Below, one piece after another: positions 47,401 through 58,134 of a stretch of DNA of 64,000 nt. The notes beneath the pieces are model-generated. The model was not told the DNA's origin. It did no database searches and worked only from the letters and a program-made list of their open reading frames with translations. Origin of the DNA: Xanthostigma xanthostigma (lineage: Eukaryota > Arthropoda > Insecta > Raphidioptera > Raphidiidae); assembly GCA_963575645.1 (NCBI GenBank), contig OY754470.1, forward strand, positions 50,561,201-50,625,200, read 5' to 3'. The position numbers were made by a program, and so were the translations under genes. Numbering within the stretch: the stretch's first letter is position 1; each line of letters starts with the position of its first letter.

Positions 47401-50400
47401 TGGTTACATATGAAATGAACACGGCGATGTTTTTCACTTTTCCAATATTACAGTCCATGTAAGAAGCAAAAATATTTTGTATTTATTTGCGATCGTTATA
47501 AAATTTATATAGGAAAAATTTGAATGTCATCTTAGCCCAAGAGCCGGCTGTATAAATATCCCAATTCTATAGATGAAAAACTTTGTGTGAGAGTACTATA
47601 CCATTGGACCTAAAGTGAACCAACTTTTGTGTTGTATGTGCAGCTGCTAATATTGTATTTAGCAAAAAAAAAACGAAAGGAATCGGGTCGAATCACAAAA
47701 CTGACAATGTTTTTTCTTTTTAAATTTAATTAAAATGAAATCCAACTTTCACGGTTAAAAAAAAGTTTTTACCAGGAAAGAAGACTCTTCTATTTTAAAC
47801 TTATTTTGTTTTTTTAACAAACTCGTGGTCCGTTCTGGCTCCGCCCGGATTTGTAGATTGCCTATTAAAGACACATATTATGCTGCAGCGAACTTTCTTA
47901 TAGAATAATAGTCGTATTTGTCCGAAATACTGAATTTGAGTTAAATATATTAAGTATATCACACCAGTGGAAATTTACGTTTGTTTTTACAATTTGTTTT
48001 AGGCGAAATATTTATTTTCTTCCCCCAGAAACGAGTGCTGTCCGCGATATATTTTTAACACCGTTCAGCTCACGTTTGTTATTATGTGTGGTCGCCACTG
48101 GCATCGTGATAGCAATCGTAATGGGTTTGATCAGTGGCGCACGTAATTATGAAGCAATTAATAAATTGGACAACGAAGAAGTACTGAAGAAATCAAAGTG
48201 TAGGAAAATGGCGGACTCTTTTATGTGGACAGTTAGCGTACTATTTATGCAAGGTGATTAATTGATTTCTCTAATGTTAGAAATTATACTGTATCAATTG
48301 ACTTCTATGGTAGAATTTGTTTTCTTGACGATAAAAACCAAAACAGACAAGAGAGCCGTCCAGAAGCGAAATGACTTAAATGTTATATATTTTATAAGCT
48401 AAATGTTTAAGTTTTACAAAAACGATAGACAGTAAGTTGTCAAAGAATAATTATAAAAAATAAGCTGAGAAATGAAAGCCTATGAAATGTATGGTTTTGG
48501 GATATAGTTAAATATTATGAATCACTTTATGACTTAGTTCACTTCACCTGTACCTACGGTCATTTATTCTTAAAGTAAAAACTAAAAAGTTAATACAAAA
48601 TTGTAGAGACTAACAAGATAAAAGTAGACACAACGGATAATATAGTTTACATATTCAGCTATATTTATTAACTAGCGGTCCCGCCCGGTTTCACCCGGGT
48701 GCAAAAGAACGAATGGGGAAGGAAGGAACATGAGTCCGCACATTCATCGTTTACCGAGATGAATGTTGTGTCCAAATCCAAACTTCATAATGATCGACGT
48801 TACCGTTCAAAAGTTTTTGTCGTTAAAAAGCAGTATTTATACTTTTTTTATATAGGTGCTTATAGTTGTAACAGTTTTCAAATGAGCTATTAATTAGATT
48901 TATTTAATAAGTCGTAATAAAATTTAAAAAAATTGAAATGTAAGCCTTAGAAGAAAGCAATGTAGAAAAAAAAACATTAAAAACATATTCGGCTATTGTG
49001 GGGCTCGAACCCACGACCCTGAGATTAAGAGTCGCGCACTCTTTACCGACTGAGCTAACCGAGCTGGTACGTGCGGCGCTAATATTGGGATATTCAGTTA
49101 AGGCATTTCACCTGAATATAAGTAGGTATATAGTGAAAAATGTTGACTGACATTCTGCAACATTTTTCATTGATTTTCCGCTCCTATTAGTCGTAGCGAC
49201 GCTACGACTAATATGAGCTATATAATATCACGCTACGGTAGCGTGATATTATATAGCCTATAGCCTTCCTCGATAAATGGGCTATCCAACAAAATTTTTT
49301 TTTTTCAATTCGAACCAGTAGTTCCTAAGATTAGCGCGTTCAAACAAACAAACTCTTCTGCTTTATATATTAGTATAGATTATTATTAGTAATAGGTATC
49401 CTATTTATTTATAATTATAGGCAGCGTTTGGAATCCTCGACGTCCGTCCGGAAAATTTCTTTTGATTACAAGTTTAACGTTCGCCCTGATTATGTACAAC
49501 GCATATGCCGCCTTCATTACGTCAGTGCTGTCGGTTCAAACGTCTGGCATCAAAAATCTAGACGATCTACTCTCCAGCCGGGACTACGAAGTTGGCTATC
49601 TTAAAAACGGACAAGACGAAGCTTATCTTAGGGTATGGATTTACTAAAAATTATATTGATATGTTTTTTTTACGCCACTGTACAACAATGCTGGTTAGAA
49701 AGCCAATTGACTTATTTAGTTTGCATTCAAAGAGACTAATAGAGTGTTTTTCATACACTAGAATTATTCATGTCCAATACTTACCATAGATCGACAATTA
49801 ATGCGTATTATGTTTGAATAATTATTTATTAAATAGTAATAATTGCAGTTGGGGTTGTGTCTAAAATTGCAGAGTATTTCAAATTCAGTCACATTTTGTT
49901 GAAGAGTTGTGACTTTAAAACTTATATATGTATAATACCTATTGTATGTTTTGTAATTAATAAGCCTATGGATTTCTTCATTATGTATTTAATTGTCCAC
50001 AAGCAGTGGTAGTAAGTGATAAAACTCAAATAAACAGTAGCTGAACTCCATTGAGCGCGAATTTTCATGTCTGTAAACTACCTCGTCTGTGCTTTTCCGA
50101 AACAAATAAAATGGTGGCATATTGTGCCTAATATATGGACATTAATGACATTGCGATTTATGAAACATGGTCAAAACTGAACGAACGGGCGCGGAAAGAC
50201 ACAAAAAAAGGCCAAAATATGGCTTCGTTTATAATTTACCAAACATGCAAAAAGTAGATGTTACAGTTCAGTGAGAATTATACGAAAACAGCCTGTTTTG
50301 TTTTCTTTTATTGGGTGTCCTTAAAAAATTTAAAAAATACAAAGGAAGGTTTAAAGAATATTATATAGGAAAATAGGTGTGTTCCATATGATAATTAAAT

Positions 50401-51569
50401 ATCGTGTATCTCTATATGTATTCTTCACATAGGGCGCCAACGATACGAATCTGCGTTTGATATTTCTTCGTGGCTTCGTGAAAAATACCATAGACAGTGT
50501 TACTGATGGTTTAATGAAAGCATCAAAAGGACATTTTGCGTTTTTCTCGTCCGCACAACAAGCGCGCGGCATTTTAAGCACCCTCAGCGATTGTCGCTGC
50601 AAAGTTGACGAACTGCAAATCAAATCTACACTTAAGGATATTGCATTCCCCATGTCGAAAAATTCACCTTACAAAAAATTGGTTAGCTTAAGGTAAGACA
50701 GACTTATCTCCGAGAACCATTAGATTTATTATCAAATTATTAAGTATGTATTATAAAAGCATCAATAATAATAATAGTAATAATACATAATAACTAGAAT
50801 TAATATTATGAGGGGTAACATTATAGAAAATCTTAAATCAACGTCTAGAATAGTAATATTGAAATAAAAAAAAAATTATTTTAAGGGATGTATTAAGGGG
50901 TTAAATTTTTTATTTTGTCTAAAAACATAATAAAGCTACACTGCCTGTATTAGCAAATAGGTACACTATATTGTCAGAAGGGTTTCGCACTGCGACCCAG
51001 TTTTTGTTTTTTTTTTAGTACCCCCTATAAAATAGCTGTATTACATGCATGTATATCGGTCGGCGCGACGGCGGCTTTAGGTATAAGATTTTATATTAAC
51101 TTATGAGAAAATCAAATAGAGTAACTACTTATTCAGCAGTTCTAACTTCCCTGCTCAACGTCGGAAATTCTGCAATCACTGAACATGAGCAACACGACTG
51201 AAAAGAAAATTTTAGAATATAATAATAATAATAAATGTTTTCAGTGTAATGAAAATGAGAGAGAGCGGCACCCTTCGTCGTATCGCTTTGTCAATGTTGC
51301 CCGACATGCCGCACTGTGAAAAACCAACGTCGTTCAAAAGCGCCCAACTTACTGATGTTGATTCAGCTTTTTGGCTTCTTATCGCAGGAATAATCACCAG
51401 TTTCTTTATTTGGATCATTGAATGTTTAGTCAAGCGTAGAAAATATCTACGTCAATATCTTATTAATTTATATTTGAGCTGTACAAAAAATCCGTCTAAT
51501 ATTACAGTTACTCACGGATTACCTCGAAAAAATGACATGAAGGAATTGAACAAGACCAACGTTTATTGA
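44468..51569 (+). CDS. Ionotropic chemosensory receptor, IR75-like, nine coding exons
   Basis: This is a variant ionotropic glutamate receptor family member, a ligand-gated cation channel of chemosensory neurons. Exons: 44468-44654, 44861-45051, 45258-45699, 45848-46076, 47288-47458, 48003-48253, 49421-49632, 50433-50692 and 51245-51569. All introns are GT-AG and frames join without stops, giving 755 aa. It has a hydrophobic start (residues 1-22), a long N-terminal region, S1 (about 330-405, with GYKNHEGSWTDLLG at 360-373), TM1 (432-452), a pore segment ending FMQGS (about 475-492), TM3 (503-530, YNAYAAFITSVLSV), S2, and TM4 (689-711). The spacing before S1 (DYITSFINAT, then GYKNHEGSW) resembles the IR75 clade. 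The position of the iGluR glutamate-binding arginine in S1 appears to be Met393. The exon 5 acceptor (ttccgtag) was chosen because earlier acceptors lead to stops. Confidence 0.88.
46381..46586. mobile_element. Short TIR element in a receptor intron
   Basis: A perfect 13-bp inverted repeat, acgtgataacgtc (46381-46393) and gacgttatcacgt (46574-46586), bounds a relatively GC-rich 200-bp stretch in intron 4 of the receptor. The outer sequence (tgtaaagtcggtttacgg) resembles a widespread insect repeat start, so the real left end may be near 46340. The ORF at 46405-46716 is taken as a by-product. Confidence 0.5.
47828..47912 (+). repeat. Interspersed repeat fragment, plus copy
   Basis: It shares gcccggatttgtagattgcc, tattaaaga and gctgcagcgaactttcttat with the reverse complement of 53472-53556. 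It lies in a receptor intron; the partner lies in a Rab18 intron in opposite orientation. Confidence 0.65.
48671..49382 (+). mobile_element. Interspersed repeat with nested tRNA-derived insertion
   Basis: The head (actagcggtcccgcccgg) and tail (ctttatatattagtatag) match the repeat at 61416-61757. Between about 48823 and 49150 it carries some 310-330 extra bases, including a tRNA-Lys-like segment on the minus strand (48991-49064). The 61-kb copy lacks this segment. Two perfect small palindromes occur at 49187-49259. The whole element lies in intron 6 of the receptor. Confidence 0.65.
48991..49064 (-). tRNA. tRNA-Lys(CTT)-like sequence, pseudogene or SINE head
   Basis: The minus strand has the D-arm TTAGCTCAGTCGGTA, the anticodon region GACTCTTAATCTC (anticodon CTT) and the T-arm GTGGGTTCGAGCCCCAC, as in insect tRNA-Lys. 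The acceptor stem pairs poorly (about four of seven positions including wobbles), and the anticodon stem has mismatches. It is therefore probably not a functional tRNA. A T-rich run follows near 48969-48974. Its place inside an interspersed repeat suggests a tRNA-derived SINE head; a decayed tRNA copy is the alternative. Confidence 0.6.
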
Positions 51570-51665
51570 CGCCTTTTTTATAAAATTCAGCCTAGATTGC
51601 ATCACTATAGTAATATTATCTCAATATAATACACTAGCGGCCCGTTATGTATCTTTTACCTGCGA

Positions 51666-51689
51666 TTTATTATTATTATTATTATTATT
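51666..51689 (+). repeat. (ATT)n microsatellite
   Basis: A run of about eight ATT units, about 100 bp downstream of the receptor stop codon. An actagcggcccg repeat-head fragment lies just upstream, at about 51633. Confidence 0.8.
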
Positions 51690-52224
51690 GGGTAAATAGC
51701 GGGTGGCGATAGCGCTGATCCAGTCAGATTCATTCCCCGTTTGGGTGGTTTGTTCAAAAGATTTTATCATTTTCAAAAACAATTTTTTGGCGTTTTAAAA
51801 GAGGGTCGTGTAGTTAGGTAGTAGACTTTGAAAAAAAAAACAAATTACATGTCAAATAATGACGTTTAAATTTAAATTAAAATGATTTAAGTTAAGTAAG
51901 TACTTAAGCCAAAATTTTGCAGGGTTCTGGTCTTAGTTGGGCTATTTCCTCATTAATGGCGCTACGTTACAAGCTGCTATCTACCGGTGATTCATTGGAC
52001 TATTTCTTGTAAATTATTTGTATTTCTGTAGAACTGTCAGTTTTTTAATGACACCTGATTATTTACTGATTGACTTTGTAATTTAGAATTACGGAGTGTT
52101 TTTTAATACTTTTAGATTTTAAATTTTTGTCCTGAATTGTTTATTGAACGTAGTAAAAGGTATTATTCAAAACTAATTATAATAATAGTATAATTCCATA
52201 TCTTCATTTGTGAGTAAAAAAAAA

Positions 52225-54124
52225 ATGGAGGAAGATATTTTAACAACTTTAAAAATATTGATAATTGGTGAAAGCGGCGTCGGAAAATCAAGGTGAGAAA
52301 TTAAAGTTACGTGTTTGAAGTTTGGATTTTAATTAAAGCATACCACCAGTAATATAAATATTTATAAACATGTTTTTATAAAATCTGTCATTCTGTTGAA
52401 GAAGTGAATAAATTCAATGTCATTTAACAATAATTTTCTGATGATGTCATTATCAACATATTCAATAACAACAATAATCGTATGAAAACAAATTTTCTGT
52501 TAGCGAAAGTGAATATTCGCTTGTCATCATAAGTAATTATTTGAAATATTTTTATTAGCCTATTACTGCGTTTCACTGAGGATAATTTTGATCCCGAACA
52601 ATCTTTAACAATCGGAGTTGATTTCAAAACCAAGCGACTTACGGTAGATGGAAATACAGTAAAACTAGCTATTTGGGATACTGCAGGGCAAGAGCGGTTT
52701 CGAACATTAACTCCGAGCTATTATCGTGACGCGCAAGGTGCCATTTTAGTATACGATGTCAGCAGTTACAACACATTTGTGAAACTCGAAACATGGCTTA
52801 CCGAATTGGATACATACTCCACAAAAAGTAATATTGTAAAAATGGTTGTTGGAAATAAAATAGATCGGGTATGAATTTTAACATTTCATTTTAATTTGTT
52901 CAGTATTATACATTACTTTATAGAGAAGTGTCGACTTAGCCTCATTGGCTGTATTTATTATTTTATTATATTCGTGCAGAAGTGAAGAAAGCATTCGGCA
53001 TTTATTCAGTATAGTGACTCGGTCCTGCTTCGCAGAATTTATAAATTGCCATCGTTCTCTCGTCGACTTACGTTGCAAAATTGGTCTTCACGAAAAGTGA
53101 TTGTATTTCAATGCGATAATATATAGCCCGCGTCCATCTTGAAGGTCTATTCTAAACATTGTTGAAAAAATTTTGAAATCAGATGAGCAGTTTCGAAGAT
53201 TAATTGCATTCGTACGAGCTTCCTATTACTTGAGCCGTCACTAAGACCCATTGCACCACTGTTTATGCATAGTCCGATCGCCCATAGTTGAATCGAAGTT
53301 ATTAATCGGACCGCAATAACTTCCCGCTGTTTTTTAGTTCCGTGAGGTCAAAAACACTATTTTTTGTATTCTAATTTTGATGTTTAATATTAATTGTAAA
53401 AAAAATTCTTACAGAGTGGGTTTACTATTTTCTTATATTCTCTTATCCAGAGGGGGTGGGGATCTAAAATATTCCATAAGAAAGTTCGCTGCAGTCTATA
53501 ATCTTTAATAGGCAATCTACAAATCCGGGCAAAGTCGAAGCGGACTGCTAGTCTAAAATAGAATATATAAAAAGAAAAGTAAAATCCGACTACAAAAAAA
53601 GATGAAAACAAGCATATCAAAACGTAGCACAGTATTTTTAATTTGATATCAGTAGTTAGGGACCCATTCGGGAGCTGAAGATAAAGTTACTACTTTTATA
53701 TAAAATAAAAAATACTGTCTCCCGTTTTGATATGCTTGTTTTCTTCTTATATTATGTAGTTGGGTTTTAGTTTATTTGAACATTTGTGTTTTTCGCAATA
53801 TCCCCTTTAGGAAAATCGAGAAGTTAGTAGAGAAGATGGAATGAAATTTGCAAAAAGACATCACACATTGTTTATTGAATCCAGTGCCAAAACTCGAGAC
53901 GGCGTCGAATGTGCCTTTGAAGAGCTCGTTCAAAAGGTAAGATTATGTTCGAAATGTGATTTATACAGTATTACAAACCTTTTTTCAATGCTTATGTTCT
54001 TAAAAATTAGATTATACAGACTCCAGGCTTATGGGAATCATACGGACAAGGATTCGGTTCTATTCAAGTGGGAAACGATACATCGAAACAATCGAATTGC
54101 GCAAGCTATTGCAATTTAACTTAA
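52225..54124 (+). CDS. Rab18: Rab18 small GTPase, four exons
   Basis: Rab18 is a small GTPase acting at the endoplasmic reticulum and lipid droplets. Exons 52225-52292, 52559-52868, 53811-53936 and 54011-54124 join in frame to 205 aa, the usual length of about 206. Motifs: P-loop GESGVGKS (15-22), switch I threonine in LTIGVDF (39-45), [20 protein letters not shown] with DTAGQE at 63-68, NKID (122-125) and ESSAK (149-153). Rab18-typical blocks are [25 protein letters not shown] and [10 protein letters not shown] near the C-terminus. The protein ends CASYCNLT, giving Cys198 and Cys202 with a terminal CaaX-like box for prenylation, as in other Rab18 proteins (CGGYCSVL in human). No key residue is missing. 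Confidence 0.97.
53472..53556 (-). repeat. Interspersed repeat fragment, minus copy
   Basis: Reverse-complement relative of 47828-47912 (see shared blocks there). It lies in intron 2 of Rab18, immediately before the inverted-repeat element at 53581-53768. Confidence 0.65.
53581..53768. repeat. Inverted-repeat element in a Rab18 intron
   Basis: The arms 53581-53648 and 53697-53768 are imperfect reverse complements sharing gaaaacaagcatatcaaaac and an acagtattttt block. About 48 nt separate them. MITE-like; no target duplication identified. Confidence 0.65.
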
Positions 54125-54863
54125 CTGGTTATTTTTTATAAATAATATGTAAATATCTATTGATATAATTATGTTTATTTTATTTGTAATTTTCACTTAT
54201 GATTTATATTATTGCGATATAAAAAGTGTATGAATGTACCACTAATTGTGATTATTAAGCTAGGATTAATAAAGTCCTCGATCTCCCATTGGGCAGACAC
54301 ATTAGTATGACTTGATGTCGTAATTATATTATCTGGTCTGATGTTCTCTGAAATCGATGGTGTAGAAACAAAATGACACTTCCTCAATGAATAGTGTACA
54401 AATTAGGCAGATCTCGTGTATGGGTTTTGACTAAACGTAGCTTAAAAAAAATGGATATACAGGTCAGAGAATGCACAGAAAAATGTTAGTAGTGGCGGTT
54501 GAAGAAAAAATCGAGGATATTGGATAATTAATATCTAATTAAATACGTTTGACAAACGATGAAATTAATTTATTATCATCTTATTTGTCATCCTATCACA
54601 AAACATTCAATTTCTTTAGAAAATATCAACGTTAATTGCAAAATTTTGAAAATATTTTGTAAAATAGTATTGAAATAAATTATCGGTCCGTTTAATTAAA
54701 CGAAACATTACTTACTTAAATTTCCAGAGATCCAGCGTTCAAACAAAAATGAAATAAGTATGTAGACCTATTTACAAACTGTTGCTTGATGGATGACGCC
54801 AACTTGACAATTGTTAACGTAAAGTTAGATTAAGTAGTGTGTTATTCAAAGAGTAATTTTGTC

Positions 54864-56263
54864 ATGGATTCAGAACCAATGTGTCGCGCGTGTCTGAGTG
54901 AATCTGGAGATGCTGTTCCAATATTTAGTTCCGCTGAAACATCGGGTGTTCAAATGCCTTTGTCAGAAATGATGATGGCATGCTCCTCCGTACAGGTAAA
55001 TAGTTGGTTTTTGTTCAATTGTAAACAGAATCGTTATCAGTTAATAAATATTTATTACAGGTAGTCTCGGGTGACGGCCTTCCCGGTTTGATTTGTTTGG
55101 AATGCCTACGATCGTTACTGATTGCCTTTGAATTCAAATTGAAATGTGAAAAAACGGACGGAATGTTGAGAGAATACATAGAGAATAATCTTGTTCCGGC
55201 AATGCAATCCGGGGCATATAATGGAAAAGCTATAACTGGCGATACAAACAATCTAGCGTCAATAGGTAATACAAACGATGTGAAACATTTGGTTAGTTCG
55301 AACGAATTAATATCAACAATTCCTACAATAGCAATTAATAACGCAAACACGATTTATGGGAACGCAAATCCGTACATAATTCCCATGGTGGAGTGCGATG
55401 TGGTTGTAAAAGAAGATCAGACGACAATTGATAATAAGGTGTTACAGAAATGTATTGCGTCTAACACAGAGACGAGCATGATGTTGAAGAAATTAAACGT
55501 CGAATCTCAATCAAACTTAACAACTACAAACACAACGGTGGACATGACTGCTTTCTCTCCGCGTTTGATATCGTCAGACATGCTTCATCCATCGCCTTCA
55601 CAAATCACTATATACAGTCCAGAATTCAGAGATCTCATTCGTGTTTCAGAGGAAGCGTCAACTCTGACCATACCGAAAATATCGGAAAGTATATCGACAA
55701 ATAGTATGGGACAGTGCACTGTACTGACAACAAATTCATATACGGTCGAAAACAGTCAGTGTGCTATTGTTCAAAACAATTTAACGACAACAAACAATAA
55801 CAATTTCTTAACGCCTGTACAAATACCGCCGAACGTTTCCTTTGCCGTAAAAGAGAGTAATCGGAAACGAACTAATCAATCCCAGACAAAAAGAAAGAGA
55901 TCAGAAAACGAGCACTCTTCAAATGCCGACAGTGTAGGAAATTTACATAATATTAACGAAAATAATATATCCGATATCGTCAGAACGGACTGTATGGTTA
56001 ACGAACAGCCAACGGTAAAAAAATCAAAAACATATCAGCATAAAAAGAAAAATATTTGTGCCACAAACGAGGAATGCATCAGATCGAATGTCAAATCCGT
56101 AAATAAAGACATAAAAAAACGCGTAGATAACAAGACTTCCCACGAGTGTGATGCGGTTGTCGAAATCGGCAGCGAAGATTCAGATGAGTGTCAAATAAAC
56201 GAATCGACGCCGAAAGTGGGCAAAGAAATTTTTTATAATTCTAATCAAGGCTATATCAGATAA
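54864..56263 (+). CDS. ZAD-domain protein without zinc fingers, two exons
   Basis: Exons 54864-54995 and 55061-56263 join in phase 0 to 444 aa. The N-terminal ZAD domain (about 1-80) has its four zinc-binding cysteines at C7, C10, C56 and C59. It shows the paralogous blocks PLSEMMMACSS and CEKTDGMLREY. ZADs mediate dimerisation of insect transcription factors. The rest is Asn/Ser/Thr-rich and of low complexity, with a basic nuclear-localisation-like cluster (NRKRTNQSQTKRKR, about residues 310-325) and no C2H2 finger. AATAAA at 56273-56278, 10 bp after the stop, supports a true gene end. An in-frame upstream ATG at 54837 exists, but the ATG at 54864 fits the family better. It is a tandem relative of the gene at 58135-62720. 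Role unknown. Confidence 0.88.
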
Positions 56264-56272
56264 GACTAAACA

Positions 56273-56278
56273 AATAAA
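56273..56278 (+). terminator. Polyadenylation signal AATAAA of the fingerless ZAD gene
   Basis: AATAAA lies 10 bp after the stop codon; further AT-rich sequence and another AATAAA follow at about 56391. Confidence 0.5.
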
Positions 56279-56684
56279 AACTATTTATTACGGACAATTT
56301 TTACGTTTTATTTTTATCAAATGTATAAATGTTAATAAGTTAATTTGATATTTTAAAACATTTTTCTAAATATTTAATCTTATTTTATTAAATAAATAGT
56401 AAATATTTGGTGTTAAACATCAAAAAATGATGTATTAAATTTTCTTTGCTTATAGATAGGTGCACACGGGGCAGAATATGTGCAAGGAGAATGGATTATG
56501 TAGCATATTAAACCGTCTGTATTCTGGGGTACTGATAGTCAACAATACTTGTTGATATATTTTGCATAAGTAGTTTTGTAGTAAAAAATGTCTAGATGCG
56601 GCCTGCAATCGATTCATTAATTCTTTCACTGTAAGTGACATGTTATTAATATTATACATGTATGAAACTGCTGTCATCGGTATT

Positions 56685-56880
56685 ACATAATGAAAATGGG
56701 ATTAAGAATTTCTATCTGTCTGTCTGTTTGTACCAATATCACTCAAGAACGGCTGAACAAATTTTGATGAAAATTGGATACACTACATTAGCATGTACAT
56801 TGAACTTCTTTGATACTGGTTACGGACATCGGATCAAAATAGTTACGGGAATAGATGCCGCGGGTAACGGTTAGTTACAG
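56685..56880 (+). repeat. Interspersed repeat relic
   Basis: It contains ctgtctgtctgtttgtacc, then tcaagaacggctgaacaaat and ttgatgaaaattgg, and ends near gccgcgggtaacgg. This is a common arrangement in the 3' parts of insect non-LTR/SINE-like repeats. The overlapping 70-codon ORF is a by-product. Confidence 0.5.
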
Positions 56881-57269
56881 TTATTATAAGCTAATATGAT
56901 TCGCCGATGGCTAGGATTGCACTTAATGGACAGCTCGAGACTAGCCATGTTCGCATAACCATAACACTATAATAATGCACGTTGATTCCGTCCTGATTAG
57001 TTAATTAATTATTAATGTGAAGATGCATACATGGGTAATAGGACAGAGATAGAAAACTTTCTTTTTTTGAAAATTTAAATGCCTGGGGTTAGGGAGTGCC
57101 TTTTGAGGACAACATTAATTATATAAAAACTGACCTATATCATCTTCAGGTTCTTAGACGGGAATTAATTTAATTTGGGAGTATACAAGTAATTCAAGAA
57201 TAACAAGGCGCGAATATAACACCCCGGCCAGAGATCCCCGGCGTGAAAAGTAAGATCATTGTATAATAT

Positions 57270-58095
57270 TGTAACAGAACTGGTTTAGTCCGTGGCGGAA
57301 ATTATTTATTTGCAATAATAAATGTTTAACAAAACAGTAAAACACACAAACGAAAGCGTACTTCTTTAACTTAAAACAGAAATAATAACGTTAACAGAAA
57401 CAAAACTAATAGTTCTAAATTATAAAATAAAAGACTAAGTAACAGAGAATAAAAATATTTACATCACAGAAACACAACACAAAGTTTATCTAGTACAGTA
57501 ACTGATTCACACTTGTATTTACAAAAAATTATTTATGTTAAACAGATTTATATAAATTGCACTCACTAAAGTTAATTTATTTCCACAGTGTGATTTATGT
57601 CGTAATGCCAGAGCACTGTATCAACACAACTCACGAACAGCTCGAATAATTGACTGACCTGATTCAACCACTCCGATCGCCTTTTATAGCCTCGTCCCAC
57701 GTTTCTATCGAATGTTCTGGACGAATCGAGATTTCTTCCTTGACATGTATTGTTCTCTCCAAGCGATTGTCTAAAGGTCGGGTGTTTTTACCTGTTTCCA
57801 TTGTTGTCGTTTCTAGTAGTTTCTACAGATTCCATAGTCGTCCCATCAAGGGGCACGCAACAATATGTCGATTATTGCGATTGTCGCAGAATATCTTGCC
57901 CTCGCCCCTCCCCGTTTATATTCCATGCGACTCACTATCGAGTCCAAGACTCCAAGTGATAGTCATCAAGATGTTTGATCAATCGAGACAATCAACTAAA
58001 ACATTTTGTTTTCGTAATCGCCCATCACCAGTCTCAAGTCTGTTCTCTGGCCAGTGGCCACGTCTCACGGTGTCAAATGGATTGTTATTGTGACA
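57270..58095 (-). mobile_element. LTR-like fossil (solo or partial LTR)
   Basis: Read on the minus strand, the stretch starts TGTCACA and ends TGTTACA. It has a TATA box (ggctataaaagg) about 45 bp before a TCAGTC initiator-like motif, and an AATAAA-type signal further on, the layout of an LTR. A short GC-rich stretch (about 57200-57269) follows that may belong to the start of an internal region. No coding part of a retroelement is present here, so it looks like a solo or truncated copy. No clear target duplication is seen. Family uncertain (Gypsy-like is possible). Age probably moderate. Confidence 0.5.
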
Positions 58096-58134
58096 GAGAA
58101 GGGGACCAAATTTGAAAAATTAATTTATAAAAAA

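Noticed and set aside
57650-58093. 147-codon plus-strand ORF
   Set aside because: It lies inside the LTR-like fossil in antisense, has no domain, and its composition looks like translated non-coding DNA.
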